In this document: piece by piece, positions 39,201 to 55,121 of the stretch
Position numbering within the stretch: position 1 is the stretch's first letter
Layout of the letters: each line of letters starts with the position of its first letter
Made by a program: the position numbers and the translations under genes
From: Diploscapter coronatus
Taxonomy: Eukaryota; Nematoda; Chromadorea; Rhabditida; Rhabditidae
Assembly (NCBI GenBank): GCA_964036155.1
Contig: OZ038423.1
Span: 44,717,249 to 44,781,248, forward strand
Length of the DNA: 64,000 nucleotides
Direction of reading: 5' to 3'
The notes under the pieces: model-generated
What the model saw: only the letters and a program-made list of their open reading frames with translations
The model's database searches: none
What the model was told of the DNA's origin: nothing

Positions 39201-39337
39201 GAAGCATTGCAAAATATTGAATTTATCTAATAAATTTGATCAACTGTTTTTGATTTATCATTCTTTATAATCAACATTTCATATATTCGAAACTTTGAAC
39301 CATACTAATTCCGACCTGAAACATTCAATTTACAGCG
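33229..39337. other. Six-kilobase gene desert upstream of mls-2
   Basis: I find no supported exon on either strand; open frames here are short, AT-rich and unrelated to known proteins. An AATAAA at about 33382 may serve the astacin gene. Scattered patches rise above the AT background: 36140-36200, 36780-36930 (with a CACGTG box near 36786), 37420-37440 (AAAGCGCGCTTT palindrome) and especially 38640-38830. Long flanks like this are typical of developmental homeobox genes, so these patches are candidate enhancers for mls-2. None was tested. Confidence 0.5.
38640..38830. promoter_or_regulatory. GC-rich island ~600 bp upstream of mls-2, candidate enhancer or promoter
   Basis: This stretch is markedly GC-richer than its surroundings, with repeated AGCGC cores, a GTGGGCGGGG box (38754-38763) and a clean AGCCGGATATCT word at 38769-38780 that recurs inside an mls-2 intron at 42896-42907. 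It contains no coding exon that splices to mls-2 in frame. Regulatory function is inferred from composition, position and the shared word. Confidence 0.35.
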
Positions 39338-42300
39338 ATGTCCGACTCGAATGGTCAATTCTCATCGAACAGCCCCCTGTCTCTAGTCAGCTCTAAATCT
39401 TCCGAGGTCAAATCAGACAGCTCTCCCAAACTTATCCAGGATTTGCCCAAGACCGCCACGAAATTCAACATCCTTGACCTAATCGATACCGAGAATAAAC
39501 CGTATGTTATTTTTTTCATCATTATACGATAGAGTATATGGTAGTAAACCTAATGTTACTATAACATTGAACTTTGGAAGTAGAAAGATTAGAGTTCGAG
39601 CAAAGTTGATTTTAGGCACAACTCACCCTCATCATCAACATCTTCCGATGGAGTTTCGGTATCCGATCCCGTAATTGCCCCCCTGGCGATGTTAGACCCC
39701 AGACTAGCAATACCGCAGTTGGCTGCGTTCTTTCAGGTATTTTTCAATTTCTTTTTTAGGATGTTTATATTTTCCCTTTTCTATCTACCTTGTAGTATTC
39801 TTGAGAAAATTACAAAAGAATCTTTCTCCCTGATAAGCTTATATTTAGAGTAAACGATGAAATAACTTGTTTTCAATAAAAGCATCAACCTTATTTTGAT
39901 TAGCGCTTTTAAGAAAGGTAATTGGCTTGGCTAAACCCTACTTTTCTAAGGTTTTTGACCAATACGATATATCATAAATAGGGTTCTTTAGAGTAGAATC
40001 CCAGAACTTTAATATTTCTCTCGATTATTGTTCACTTGAGAAGATCTTGTTTTTAGGCTTTGTATCTTGATTTTTCAATCTTAAGAGGTTTAGATTCTAT
40101 ACAAAAATTAGGATAACTTATGAGTTTCTCTAAAGATTCTCGCCACTTCTATCTATCCCACAGGGGTGAATTTTGAGTTTTTATTCGATTTTTTCTTATT
40201 AAAACTACTTTCTGCAAACTTCTTGCACTTTTTCATAATTGGCACTGTTAGCAGGAAGTTCTAGAAGCGTTCAAGATCTTTTTAATGAAAATTTAACATG
40301 AAATATGATAAAAATCGAAGATTTTATGAATTTAAAAGAATATCTTCGATTTAATGGCAGATTGATTCCGAATTTGGTTGGACTTTACTTTGAAAATATT
40401 GAAACATAACTTAAAAGTATTAAGCTCTATTTCATAAAATTCATTTCATCCCATAAAATTTCGAGGGTCAATTGTTTAATAGTCGTAATGATGATAACTA
40501 ACATCAAATTAGGGCATACTCAAAGTTATTACTTGAAGAGTGATACCAAATCTAGTGATTTCAGCAAAACTTCGGTCCCGCGATGTTAGCCAATTCCCAA
40601 ATGTTAGCGGCTGCATCTTCCGGGGCGAACCTGGCCAACTTCTCATTCGCGCCCTGGATGAACTTCCCTGCTCCAGGTATACTGTAATCGACAATCAAAT
40701 TATCGGACAACTAGGAAACAACTCAGCTTTTTGACAATACGAATTATAATTGACGAGAAACGTTTCTTCTTAGCCAAATTTATATGTACTTATCCAATAA
40801 TCTTAAAAAATCGTTACCAAAAAGTTATCACGATTTGATCTAATTGCTAAAATTTCAGGCCCTATTCTACACGCCACCTTTCACCAGAATGCAGAACCGC
40901 TGAAGGACGGAGAAAATGATAGGGGTGAGTTTTTGATTTTAAAAATTATAACCAGTCTTATCCTCTATGTTAGGTACGCAAAACCCATATCTAAAAAGTT
41001 TGATAAGATTTGAAAATGGAAGCTTTTTTGAACTATCATTAAAGTTTCTTACTTCATGATATTTTTAAAGTCCTTTTCACTCGTGATTTAAAATTTACTG
41101 ATCAAGTTTATTGTGACTCTCGTGATCTGCCAATATACTATCAAAATCTTTAGAAGATCTCAAATTTTCTAGGTTCGCCTCATTATGCTCATTAAAATTA
41201 GCATATTGTGACCTTTATTCTCAAAAATCAAAGTGCTACCCGCGCACAAAAAACTCCTAAAAAGCATTAAGAAATCATCCTTGAGGCGAGTGTCGGATTA
41301 CTGTATCTATTAGGATAAGGGCAGCTCTTTAGTCTTTTAAAGGAAGACATATCGCTTATAGGGCCAAACAAAGAGAAGGATATGCCCAAATTAGAAGGAC
41401 CAAAAGTGCGAAAATCCAAAGAAATCCCATTATTCTAAGGCTATTTTACCATGTGTCAGACATATTAGGGACTGAGAAGATGGGAAAATCTTGGGATGTT
41501 TAGGGACGAGATGAAGTTAACCGGAAATTAGACATAGACTATATGTTCAAACTTTTGTGCGAATAAAATGAGAAGGTCAAGATTTTTTTACAGAATATTG
41601 AGTGATCAAAAATTTCAAAACTTGTCAAATCATCTTATATTTAAACATATCTTTATGTTAGATGGCCCAAAATCAATTGGAAATTAATCATTCAAAGAAT
41701 TATTAAAATTTTGGAAATATTCTCAAAAATCCTTTCTTGAACCTAACCGACAAAGTCAAATCGTGTTGTTCTTAGTTTAATTATCGCTAATGGGATTTCT
41801 TTAGATGCGAAAGGAATAAAGGGTAAATCAGATAAAGATCAGTCTTATTTTGGGAGCAGATCTGAACTCCCACCGGGCAATTAGTGCATTGTACCTAAAG
41901 GCAAAGGGAGTGCCGGTATTGGGTTAAGAAAAATAAAAGGAAGACCCGTTTGTTGTCTTTTGGTTATGAAACAATACCTTTATTCTTATGTGGTCTTTAA
42001 GGTGCACAGATGCGCAAAATCATATTGTCTTGGCTTGGAAATCGAAGAAATTAGAAAAAATCTCTGGCATTATTAGAAAAAAACGACATTTTGATTATAT
42101 CTTCTTTAAATTATCATTAGATTAAGATATCTTCAGATCAACTTTATTCCTATCAGGAAATCTTATGGCTTTCCATTTTTAGGGATTTTTAGAAGGTCGC
42201 CGAAATTGAAATTAAAATCTAATTCACTTTCATTTTTCACATCCATCAAAATGCGCTAATTTTAGCGAAGCGGCGTAATTTTGATCAACGTCGTTTGGGG

Positions 42301-45219
42301 AATCATGAAATCATTTTTAGTGTGTAGGGCTTTTAGAGGTATGCGTTAAAGCATCTTGAGGGCGCTTTTAGTTGAACGTGAATTGGCTCCATTAGGATAT
42401 GGGGAAATAGCGAGGGGATTTGAGAGAAAAAGCGAGACGGAGAAAGATAAAATCACCTCGAACGCGCTTGAAATACCGCGTACTGCAAAAAAGTGACATT
42501 CAATTTTATTAGGGCTAAAGGATTTCACCAATTAGATATATCTTAGGAATTAAGGGGACATTTACCGTAATCTTAGGGAAAATTCCATCAAAAGGAAAAA
42601 TAATATTTTAGGAATTTAAAACGTATTTTTTAAAGAAATTTTCAACGTGTGATACTATTCTTCTTGAAAGATAGGTTATTTTGTAATTTTTTTGAAAGAA
42701 TGATTTTCTCGAAATGATATTTTATCCGGTAAATAATTAATCCTGATTACCGTATCTTCACATGTCATTATTTAGATTTATTCATCCATATAAAGGCTCT
42801 GGGCAACCAGTGTAAGGATATATTAACAATGGGGGATAAAATATGGATATATCAAAGCCAAGAAGAGTCAAGCTTATTGCGCTAATTAACACACGAGCCG
42901 GATATCTTGAGGTTGCGGTTTTGCGGGAGAGAAATAGTACAGAAAATATAGAGGAAAGACTTGGAGGGAGAGAAAAATAAGAGGGAAGAAGATAGAAAGA
43001 AAGAGAAATAGTATTAATTTCGAGGAGAATGAAGAGGAAACAAATTACGTGATCTCCCTAATTGGTGGCTGTCAAAGCATTGTCATCTCAGATGCAGCAT
43101 TAAGCAAATAACTATTTTTCTTCGTCTCTCTTCGAAACCATATGCTATTTCTCCTAGATTAGCTTTTCTCGGGATTAAAGTGAATGATATCCGTGAAGAC
43201 AGGAAGAATACATGCTGTGAGCAAGTTTGAATGAGCACAATAGATGGGGGTTAATCAACAGTAATACAGCAATATGATTTGAGTTGAGTTTATTTGATAG
43301 GCTTCAAACAGATAGGTTTACAACAACTGAGCGGAATCATTAATCAACTAATTTCTCTAGGCATAATTAGTATAACGTAAAACAGGCAGCAACTTTATGA
43401 GTCATTTCAGGTTTCGATGCCGCTTCCAATGGTACCCAGAATGGTAAAAAGGACCCATCGCTGTCCCAAATGGTACAACAAATGGGTCAGGAACCAAATG
43501 AGACTTCTGAAGGAACGCGGAACTCGATCGGTGGTAGCCCTCTCGAATCAGACGCCGAGGAGGATGACGAAACTGGTGGGCTACCGAAAGTTTATACCAA
43601 TTGGCTTTTGGAAATTCAAATAACCACCTTGTAAAATTGATCGAATTTATTTTGTTGGGAAAAATAACAGTTTTATCTATATTTATAAGAAATTCTGTAT
43701 GGAGAGTGGCATATCTTAGGACTTTATGAAAATGGAAGTTCAACAATTTTCGAAAATCCCAACTTAGCTTACTTTTTTCTTTTCGAAACGTGTCTATTTA
43801 CTCTCTAGCCGGGGCGTTTGCAACGAATGTGAAAAATCGATCGCCAGCGCTATTTCTCATTTCTCTTTTGAGGACGAGAGAATAGAGGAGAGACTCCCCC
43901 TCTCTACCAAGCCCTTATAGCTCAGGGGCAGAGCGCTGCACTTGTATGATTACGAGGTGATCGTGACAATGTCATGCAGCGGTCTTCAGTTCAATTCTGA
44001 ATGGGGGCAGTATTTTTGCCGATTTTTGCCAAATTATACCTAGAAAATATTTGATTTTTCACTTACAGAATGACCTAGAACAAAGGTTTTATCATAGGGA
44101 CATTTAATTTCAAGATATACATTTGAGCAGCAAAAGTGGATATTTTGATGAAGACGAGTTTTTAAGGATATTTCTAGGGGTTTCCAAACCGGTTATAAAA
44201 TGATAAAGATTAAAAGTAAAAATGAAGAATTTTGATTTAGCAGAGCCCAGAGGTAGCGACGATGACGCAAACAACGCCGACCAATCCCTGCAAAGAAAGA
44301 AGAAAACCCGCACTGTGTTTAGCCGGCACCAGGTAAAAGGCGTTGGAAAAATAAATAAATCAATCAAACAAATTTAGGTCTCCCAGTTGGAAACGATGTT
44401 CGAGATGAAACGATATCTGACGAGCCAGGAAAGGGCTCAGATGGCTCAGAGACTGCAGTTAACTGAGACGCAGGTATACCTGAATTGTATCTGAGCTAAA
44501 AGTCAATAAAATTAGAAAGAGTCAATAATTTTTGAAGACAAATCAGTATATTTTAGTGGAATGTGGATAAATTTTAGGTAAAAATTTGGTGGCAAAATCG
44601 GCGGAACAAGTTCAAGCGGCAAGCGGCGACGGACGACCAGACCAATAGCCTTCAACTACATAGGGCGAATCTGTTCATCAACAGCCAGCCACAGATCGGA
44701 TCGAATCAAGGACAAAATGACAGACAACAGGCATTGTCCATTCCATCACCGTAAGGACTTTGAGGGATATATGAAGTTATTGGATAGAATGGATTTCACA
44801 TTGGATATTTTTAAAAGTGTAAATTTAGGCATACACTTTTCGTATATGAAGAGTTAAGATAGAGGTTTTGATGATATACAAAATCTTGAGATATGGAGAA
44901 GTTGTATTTTTGAAAGGCGCCTAGATAATATGATGATTTTCACATCTGAATCGATAAGATAGATGTTAGAGAAGGAAAGATAAAAGTATGCGTTTCAAAT
45001 TAGGTCAGGCCTTATCAAATTGACTGTTTCAATGATCAAATGTCGGAGCAGTTATGAATATAAAATGTAAAAATTAGCAAATATTTTAAATTTAGATTGC
45101 TACCACCGGGCTCTCTACCTTCTGGAGTGAATATTCGGAACTTCCTTCCAGCGCCGTTAGATGTAGCCACCGCTACGAGACTTCTGCTTGGGCAGTATGG
45201 AAATTTCCCGGCTATTTAG
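39338..45219 (+). CDS. mls-2: HMX/NK-class homeodomain transcription factor, MLS-2-like
   Basis: Nine exons (39338-39501, 39616-39736, 40565-40676, 40859-40924, 43411-43575, 44241-44332, 44378-44473, 44578-44750, 45096-45219) give 370 residues. The homeodomain covers ~229-288 (KKKTRTVFSRHQ, then QLETMFEMKRYLTSQERAQM, then LTETQVKIWWQNRRNKFKRQ). This matches H6/HMX proteins, and C. elegans mls-2 is the nematode HMX member, which controls mesodermal and glial fates. The N-terminus is Ser-rich and acidic, with an acidic SDAEEDDET block. The C-terminus is Leu/Pro-rich. Position 49 is Trp (residue 277) instead of the near-invariant Phe, and position 56 is Phe (residue 284) instead of the HMX Trp. 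N51 and R53 are intact. Intron 4 is 2.5 kb and intron 5 hosts a tRNA gene. AATAAA lies at 45718-45723. Confidence 0.93.
43911..44009 (+). tRNA. tRNA-Thr(UGU) with a 27-nt intron, nested in an mls-2 intron
   Basis: The sequence folds as a tRNA. The acceptor stem is GCCCTTA/TGGGGGC with G-U pairs, and the discriminator is A at 44009. The D arm is GCTC/GAGC, the anticodon stem CTGCA/TGCAG, and the T stem TTCAG/CTGAA around TTCAATT. The anticodon loop is CTTGTA plus A, giving anticodon TGT at 43943-43945. The intron (43947-43973) sits one base 3' of the anticodon, the canonical position. The A box (TAGCTCAGGGG) is good; the B box is slightly degenerate. The mature length is 72. The alternative, reading GTA (Tyr), would put the anticodon one position out of register in the loop. 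Confidence 0.85.
44013..44017 (+). terminator. RNA polymerase III terminator of the tRNA
   Basis: A run of five T residues begins four bases after the tRNA 3' end, as expected for Pol III termination. This supports the gene being transcribed on the same strand as its host mls-2. Confidence 0.65.
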
Positions 45220-46597
45220 AATATTAATTTTTCTATCTTCGACTACTTTTCTCTTTATTATACATTTTATAACATATATTCCAAAGATTTGAGTACTTTC
45301 CTTCTTTTCCATTTTTTGATATTGTAAAAAGCTGATCTTCATAATTTCTTGCCGAAACCTTTACAAAATTATTCGATCTTTACATGTTAAAACTGCATAT
45401 CTATCATCTAAAAATGGCATGTTTTTAATTTTCTGATAGTTAAGGTAATGTTTATCTGTAATCTCGTTTCTTATTCTTTACTTACAAACAGATCTTTCAT
45501 TTTCTTTTCAGTATTGCTGTATTTCTCTCCACGCATATTGTTGTATTGGTGTACTTCGGACTTGGAAAATTCCTAGTCAATTTATTCTTGAATTGGAATC
45601 AATTTAGGGCTGATAATTTCAGCTGTTTTGAAGAAGAAATTGTGAAAATTTGTGCAACTAATTATAATTTATTACACTGTATGATTTATTTATCGAATAC
45701 CGCGTATACTCGTTTTGAATAAAATGTTTTATTTTCAAGAAACTCAACCAAAGAGCATACTCAAACAAGTGGAATCTCTACATCTTTTTGTTATCTCAGA
45801 TTTTCTTGATCTTTCTCAATACTTGCTTATCAAGAGAGGTTTATAAATAGGCAAAAATAACCACTGATGTTCATTCTATAATCAACCACCTCTGCACATT
45901 TTCTCGTCTGACCATATTTTTCAGATTTCCCTAAATATGCCAATTTTAGTATATTATTTTTGAATAAAAATTTCTTTATTGCTGGAAGATTTCGAAAATC
46001 TTTAAAAATTCACAATCACGAAAAAATTACGTATATCACTTGCTCTAGCTTCATGGAATTTCACTACCGTAAGACCTAAAGTTTTCGATTCAAGATTCAA
46101 AATTGTGGGCCCAAAAATTAACAAACATGAATAAAAGTAACTGGAATGTTCCTAAAATCACTCAAACTTGCATGATTTTTCAAAATAAACTTTGAAAATC
46201 TCGAAAAGATGGGCCAACGATAAAAATTCTCAGTACTTCTAATTTACACTACTTTAAAAATGTCAATAATTTGGTGACTTTTTGGAGAGAATGTTCAATT
46301 TGTTCAAGTGAAAGCGAGAATGAGAATTTTGGGTGTGCGATAAAATAAAAATAAAAGTGGAAGGAAACTTCAATCTAAAATTCATGGGATAAGGTTTAAG
46401 TTGAGACACAAAATACCGTATTTTCTAAAAACTTCAGGAAAATTGATATTTTGCACCTCACAATAAAAATATGATTCTTTAAAAAAAGCGCTGAAACTTC
46501 AAAATTACTGCAGACTTTTCTCTCATACTATAATTTTTTTTTCAAAAATGAAAAATTAGAATATACTGTATTCTAAGAATTACAGTAATCCCCATAT
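45220..46597. other. Convergent 3' region between mls-2 and vha-12
   Basis: AT-rich sequence with no coding exon. On the plus strand AATAAA at 45718-45723 is the likely mls-2 poly(A) signal. On the minus strand, TTTATT near 45970 is a possible signal for vha-12. The two genes converge here. Confidence 0.5.
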
Positions 46598-50290
<3,693 letters not shown>

Positions 50291-53200
50291 GTTTTTGCCG
50301 AATTTACCTGCAAAAATCGATTAAAAAATCAGTAGAAAATCAATCATTGCTCGATGTTAGCGTGTAAAATCAACTAAAGAAGAAAATGAACAATGAAAAT
50401 AGCGCTTTTTCAAGTTGCATTGAGTTTGAGTGGCAGAACTTTCGATGTTCACAGGGGAATAGCGGGAAGAATAAGTACATCGATAATCGGTCGATGTTTA
50501 TGATATAAAATGATAAAGGGATTTGATGAAAATAAAAGTTAAGAAATAATTGAAAAATGAATGAATGAAAGTTAGTTTTCGATTGTCGGAATCGGCCACT
50601 CGCTCGTTGTTGGTCTTTTGCCTCTATTTCTCTCTGCCGATATTTAACGAGACGCAAATTGTAAAATCAGGACAACCTATTGAAAAGGGTGGGAATAACA
50701 TAGAGGAAGGGAAAATGTAGGAAAATTAAAAAAAAAAAAATTTCGAAAGGGGTAATATTAAATTTAAAAGACACAGTATACTTGCGGATAGAATAAAGTT
50801 GGATTTCACATAATGAAGATGAGTTTGCTAATTGAGAAGGGGGAAAGCATGAAGGAAATGAAAAACTGGAGAAATTGTAGTTTTTGAAAAGAATGATAAG
50901 CAAATAATGAATATGGCAAATTTTAAGAATAAAAGCTGACTTCATGGAAGATTTGTTAGAAAAGACCATTAAGAAGCTTCAGAGATAATATAAGATATGT
51001 AAGACCTAAATAAATATTGAAATTTCGGAAATGTTGCAACCTAGTCAGCTCCCGAGTGTTGATTATAACCAGAAAAATGCGTTCGGAGCAACGAAAAACC
51101 TATGTAGAAGCGAAATTGGGTCTTTGATTATACAGTGGCGAGCAAAAGTTTGGCATCATCCAAATTATTTTGGCTGTAGGTACTTTGTTACCAAAGGAAA
51201 TAATGAATATTTTGTTACCAAATGCTATTTCTCCCCTTTTCATCTTTTCCCGCATTATCTCGCCTTTGGTAAGAAGTACTCATTATTTTATTTGGTAACA
51301 AAGTACTCACTCGTGGTAACAAAGTGCCTACGCCCAAAATTTTTAATATTCCTTAACTATGAAAAAATAATAAGTTTTACATATATCAAACAAATATGCT
51401 TAAATCCACTATCGTTTCATATCATTGAGTTTATAAATTTTTACTTGTCAATTTTTTTTGATAAACTAAAACTTGAAACATTTCGTACCTTTGAAGATTC
51501 CAATCGTGCATCAAGTATAAAGTACAATTGTTCTTGATAACTTGGAAATTTTATTACACTTTACCTTTGCACTTTCATTGATTATGCTAATTACCAAACT
51601 CTTGTAGGGTCTAACGCCTTTTTCGCCTAACTTTGTCCGATTACCCCACCGTGTTTCATATATTCACAAATCCGGTTTAGTGTATTTATCACTCTGTTTT
51701 CTTTTCGCCTATTTTAATCTCTATATTTCTGCTACTCTATCTCTCTGTTGATCATTCGTTATTTTTCTTTTGTTTGCTTCTCTGCATCCTCTCGTTTCCT
51801 GTGGGGTTTTCATAATTTGTCTTTTGCCCTATAAGCATCATCATAATATCAACGATTTATCAATGAGAACATCTTTTGACTATCTTTGAAGATTAGACGA
51901 TTTCAGTGAATTTTATGTCTCTAATTTATTATTTATCAATTCACTTTGATTGATTTTTTTAGATGTTTCAAGATTTTCCAGATCTAATATTCATCTAAAG
52001 TGCTCAATTTGCGGATATATCCGTATCATCTATAAATATTCTATTTTTAAACGAAGGTCAAGCTTTTGATCATTATTATTAAAATAGTCACGCTATCTTG
52101 CTATCATTTACGAACTACTTCTCTCAATCACAAATAAGAAACTCGAAAATTTCGGTTTAAAATCATGGCTTCAATCTTTTTCGCAGTGACGGCTTTTTAA
52201 TGAGAAGTTATCAAATTAATGACTTGAGACTAAATTTGGCATTTTGGCCATGATTTGATCATAATTGCGCATAATTGTAAGCAAATATTTGTGTAGGCTG
52301 TACCATATAAAACTGGATCAAACTTTACCCCTGCAAAATTTTTTATCATTCATTTTATACAGTATATACAATTCCTTGAGAATATATACTCTGTAAAATT
52401 CGATATTATTTGCATAGGACACTGCACTGTTGTTTACAGATATATCGTGTTACTGTATTTTCATTTCGATAATATAATATTCAAATTCGTAACATTCCTT
52501 CTTTAGGTACGATGCAGATACTTTCTTACCTAGAAATATATTTTGCTCATAATGACATATATTGGTCATATTTGATAGCATTTCCCTGTCATTATTTAAT
52601 AAAAGTACTAAAAAATTGTTGAAGTTTAATTTCATATTTTATGAGCAGCTATTTTATCCGAACTTTGTAACCTACTCTGACTAATGAGTATACCTATTAT
52701 TACGTTTAACTTACTACCTTTATTAGTTGCCTATTTTCTTGCATAATTGAAATATCATAATTAACGCTTTTTCCTATGCAAAAATGAATGACTAATCCTG
52801 ACATATGACAGAAAATCCATCATGTTTATTATTTTGATGAAACACTCTAAAAAGTTATGAACTCGGGTTATCAACAAATTTGCAGACCCACTCCCATATA
52901 AAACACAGATTGAACTCACTTCTTATCAGATATATTAAAGTATTAGTAACCTCTTATTTTTCTAGTCTATATTTAAGGTTAGGTATAGTTTTATATCATT
53001 ACTTCTATCTGTATAAAATATCTTTATTTTAATTTAAAATATTTCGAGTATTGGCTTATTCTCATGCTATTTTGCACAAAATATTATCCTAAAGTGCGCG
53101 TTTAGTCGTATATTCCTTAGAAAAGTGTGTGATGCACCATCTAGTCTCTAATTTTATTCGATTTTTCTTCGTCTTCGCTTAATTCTTCTGATACCGAACA

Positions 53201-55121
53201 ATATGTATTTTAGTCTCGAATAAAATACGGGAAGGCCATTTCTTTCCAAGGAATGTCAATCTCTTACTCATTTTTCCTCTATTATATTAGAGAAAAATGT
53301 CATTATGTTTTGATTTCTGTATCTTTACCATTTTTATTATATAAAAGATTGTCAAAAACCTTGTAACTGTCCCTTTTGATAGGTGGATTTTTGCTGCATT
53401 TTAACTTTAGACGAAAAATGTGAACCCATAAATTGACGCGAAGGTTCTTCACAGGTTTTGACTCAAATCATTCGAAAAACGCGCATATTCAATTGCGAAT
53501 TTTCATTTTTCAGTCATAAAATCGTCAAATAACATTGATTTTTCGCCTTCAAAATCCAATAAATTTTGATTATTCTTTCAATTTTTATACTCCCCACAAA
53601 ATTGAAATTCCAATGATCAGGGAATTTTTGAAACCGAATACCAACTATTCCTTCTTATTTTGGATACAGTTATAAATTAATCTTTTGCTGGGTTCAGTTC
53701 CATATAAAGGGGCCAAATTTCAGTTTGATCAGGATACATTCAATAGTTTGAAGTTGGTTCAGTTATGTTTAGGGTTTAAAATGGAGTATTTTGAGAAAAT
53801 AGCATCATACATCAGATCATTATAATCTTCTGAATCTTTATTTAATTTAAGCTTGCGTCCGTGTTACGATTTAAGTCAATGTTTACATGTTTATTTAACG
53901 AATTATCAATGATACCCAGAAATTCTATCGTAAACTAACTAATAGTTTCGATATTTCGTTATTTCATGATGCATCATTTTTAAAGATCACGATAATTTCT
54001 TTGTCCACAACATTTTCGCATCACGAGTGTTTCTCTCGGAAATCATGTAAGACTTGGTTTATGACTATGATTTCGATTTCAATCAAAATAAACAGGTAAA
54101 AAGTCTGAGTAATCGTTTCCGTTGTTATAAAAGGCAATTTTTGGAAAGTGTTGACACGCTATTTTAGTATTCTTGGAAAATTACTATCTTTTTAAATGTT
54201 GTTTTAAGTTCTTTGAAAAAATTAATGTATCATTCGATTTCTAGACTACTTATCGTAACTTTTAAAAAACGCTGTGACGTACTAGCCTAACGGTCTTGGG
54301 AACAGTTTTATCGGAAGATCGATATAACCGTTAGTAGTTCTCATTGTCAATGATTTTCTTTAAGCTGTCAACTTTCTTCGAGTCACTAACTCGATGACAA
54401 ATTTCTACGAACCTCGGAAATATTTTTGTGAGAAAATTTTAATAACATTTGATGTTTGAAATTTCGTTATCGTCAAAATAATTTAACCGCCTCTAAAACT
54501 CTTATGTTTGACCCCACTTGTTATTTGATGTTATCATTTTAACCAAATAAGATAAGAACGAAATTTTCGGTGTGGCAATACATAGTTAGTTTTAGAGCTC
54601 AAAATAGTAAGATACAGTTTTTCATAATGAGCTATCCACGAATTTCTATAATTAAAAATAATACCCTTTTCAGTGCTAACTTCACTATTTTGATATAAAA
54701 ATGCTAATAAAAATCTACTACTATTTCAAATCAGAGCTTATTAAGTTATCCAGAACTTTTGAAACATTTCTCTGAAAGGCGCTTTTTACGCAATGATGTT
54801 CCATACTTGTATGATTTCATACTTTTAGTGCATTTTCATGATTCAAAAAGAGCAAGTAGCTCATTGTTCGATTTTTTGTTGTTGATGATGATTTTTTCGT
54901 ATTTGCTCCTATTGCGCGATTCTTTGCACAAATAACACATTTCTATTCTTATTTCGCTTTTTTCTTTGATTCATTGAATTTCGTCGAATTAACAGAAATC
55001 TATCGATTCGTGATAGGAAATTCGCTCTATTTTTGATTAGACTACACTTTTCTAAAATTTGATATTTCAGAGTGATTATTTTCTAAATATCCACATTTGA
55101 AATTACCTAGCTGCCTCTAAA
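50291..55121. other. Divergent intergenic region between vha-12 and the transporter
   Basis: The 4.8 kb separate two head-to-head genes and are strongly AT-rich. No exon could be supported. The 168-residue open frame at 51031-51537 overlaps the inverted repeat listed below, lacks family resemblance and is probably chance. A weak hairpin (CTAACGGT/ACCGTTAG) lies at about 54286-54339. Confidence 0.55.
51160..51345. mobile_element. Inverted repeat with internal direct repeats (ACTTTGTTACCA)
   Basis: The left arm (about 51160-51224) contains TAGGTACTTTGTTACCAAA and then TTTTGTTACCAAAT. The right arm (about 51290-51345) holds the reverse complement, ATTTGGTAACAAAGTACTC and GGTAACAAAGTGCCTA. The two arms are flanked by AAATTATTTTGGC and GCCCAAAATTTTT. 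Each arm therefore has two copies of one 12-14 base word. This looks like a foldback or MITE-type element with subterminal repeats. No protein is encoded. Confidence 0.65.

Noticed and set aside
43911..44009. Reading the nested tRNA as tRNA-Tyr(GUA)
   Set aside because: With the CTGCA/TGCAG stem the loop register gives TGT at positions 34-36 and U at 33; GTA would be shifted by one.
51031..51537. 168-residue open frame, the longest in the window
   Set aside because: It spans the inverted repeat, is rich in Phe/Tyr/Lys from AT-rich sequence, and has no domain, signal peptide or splice context.
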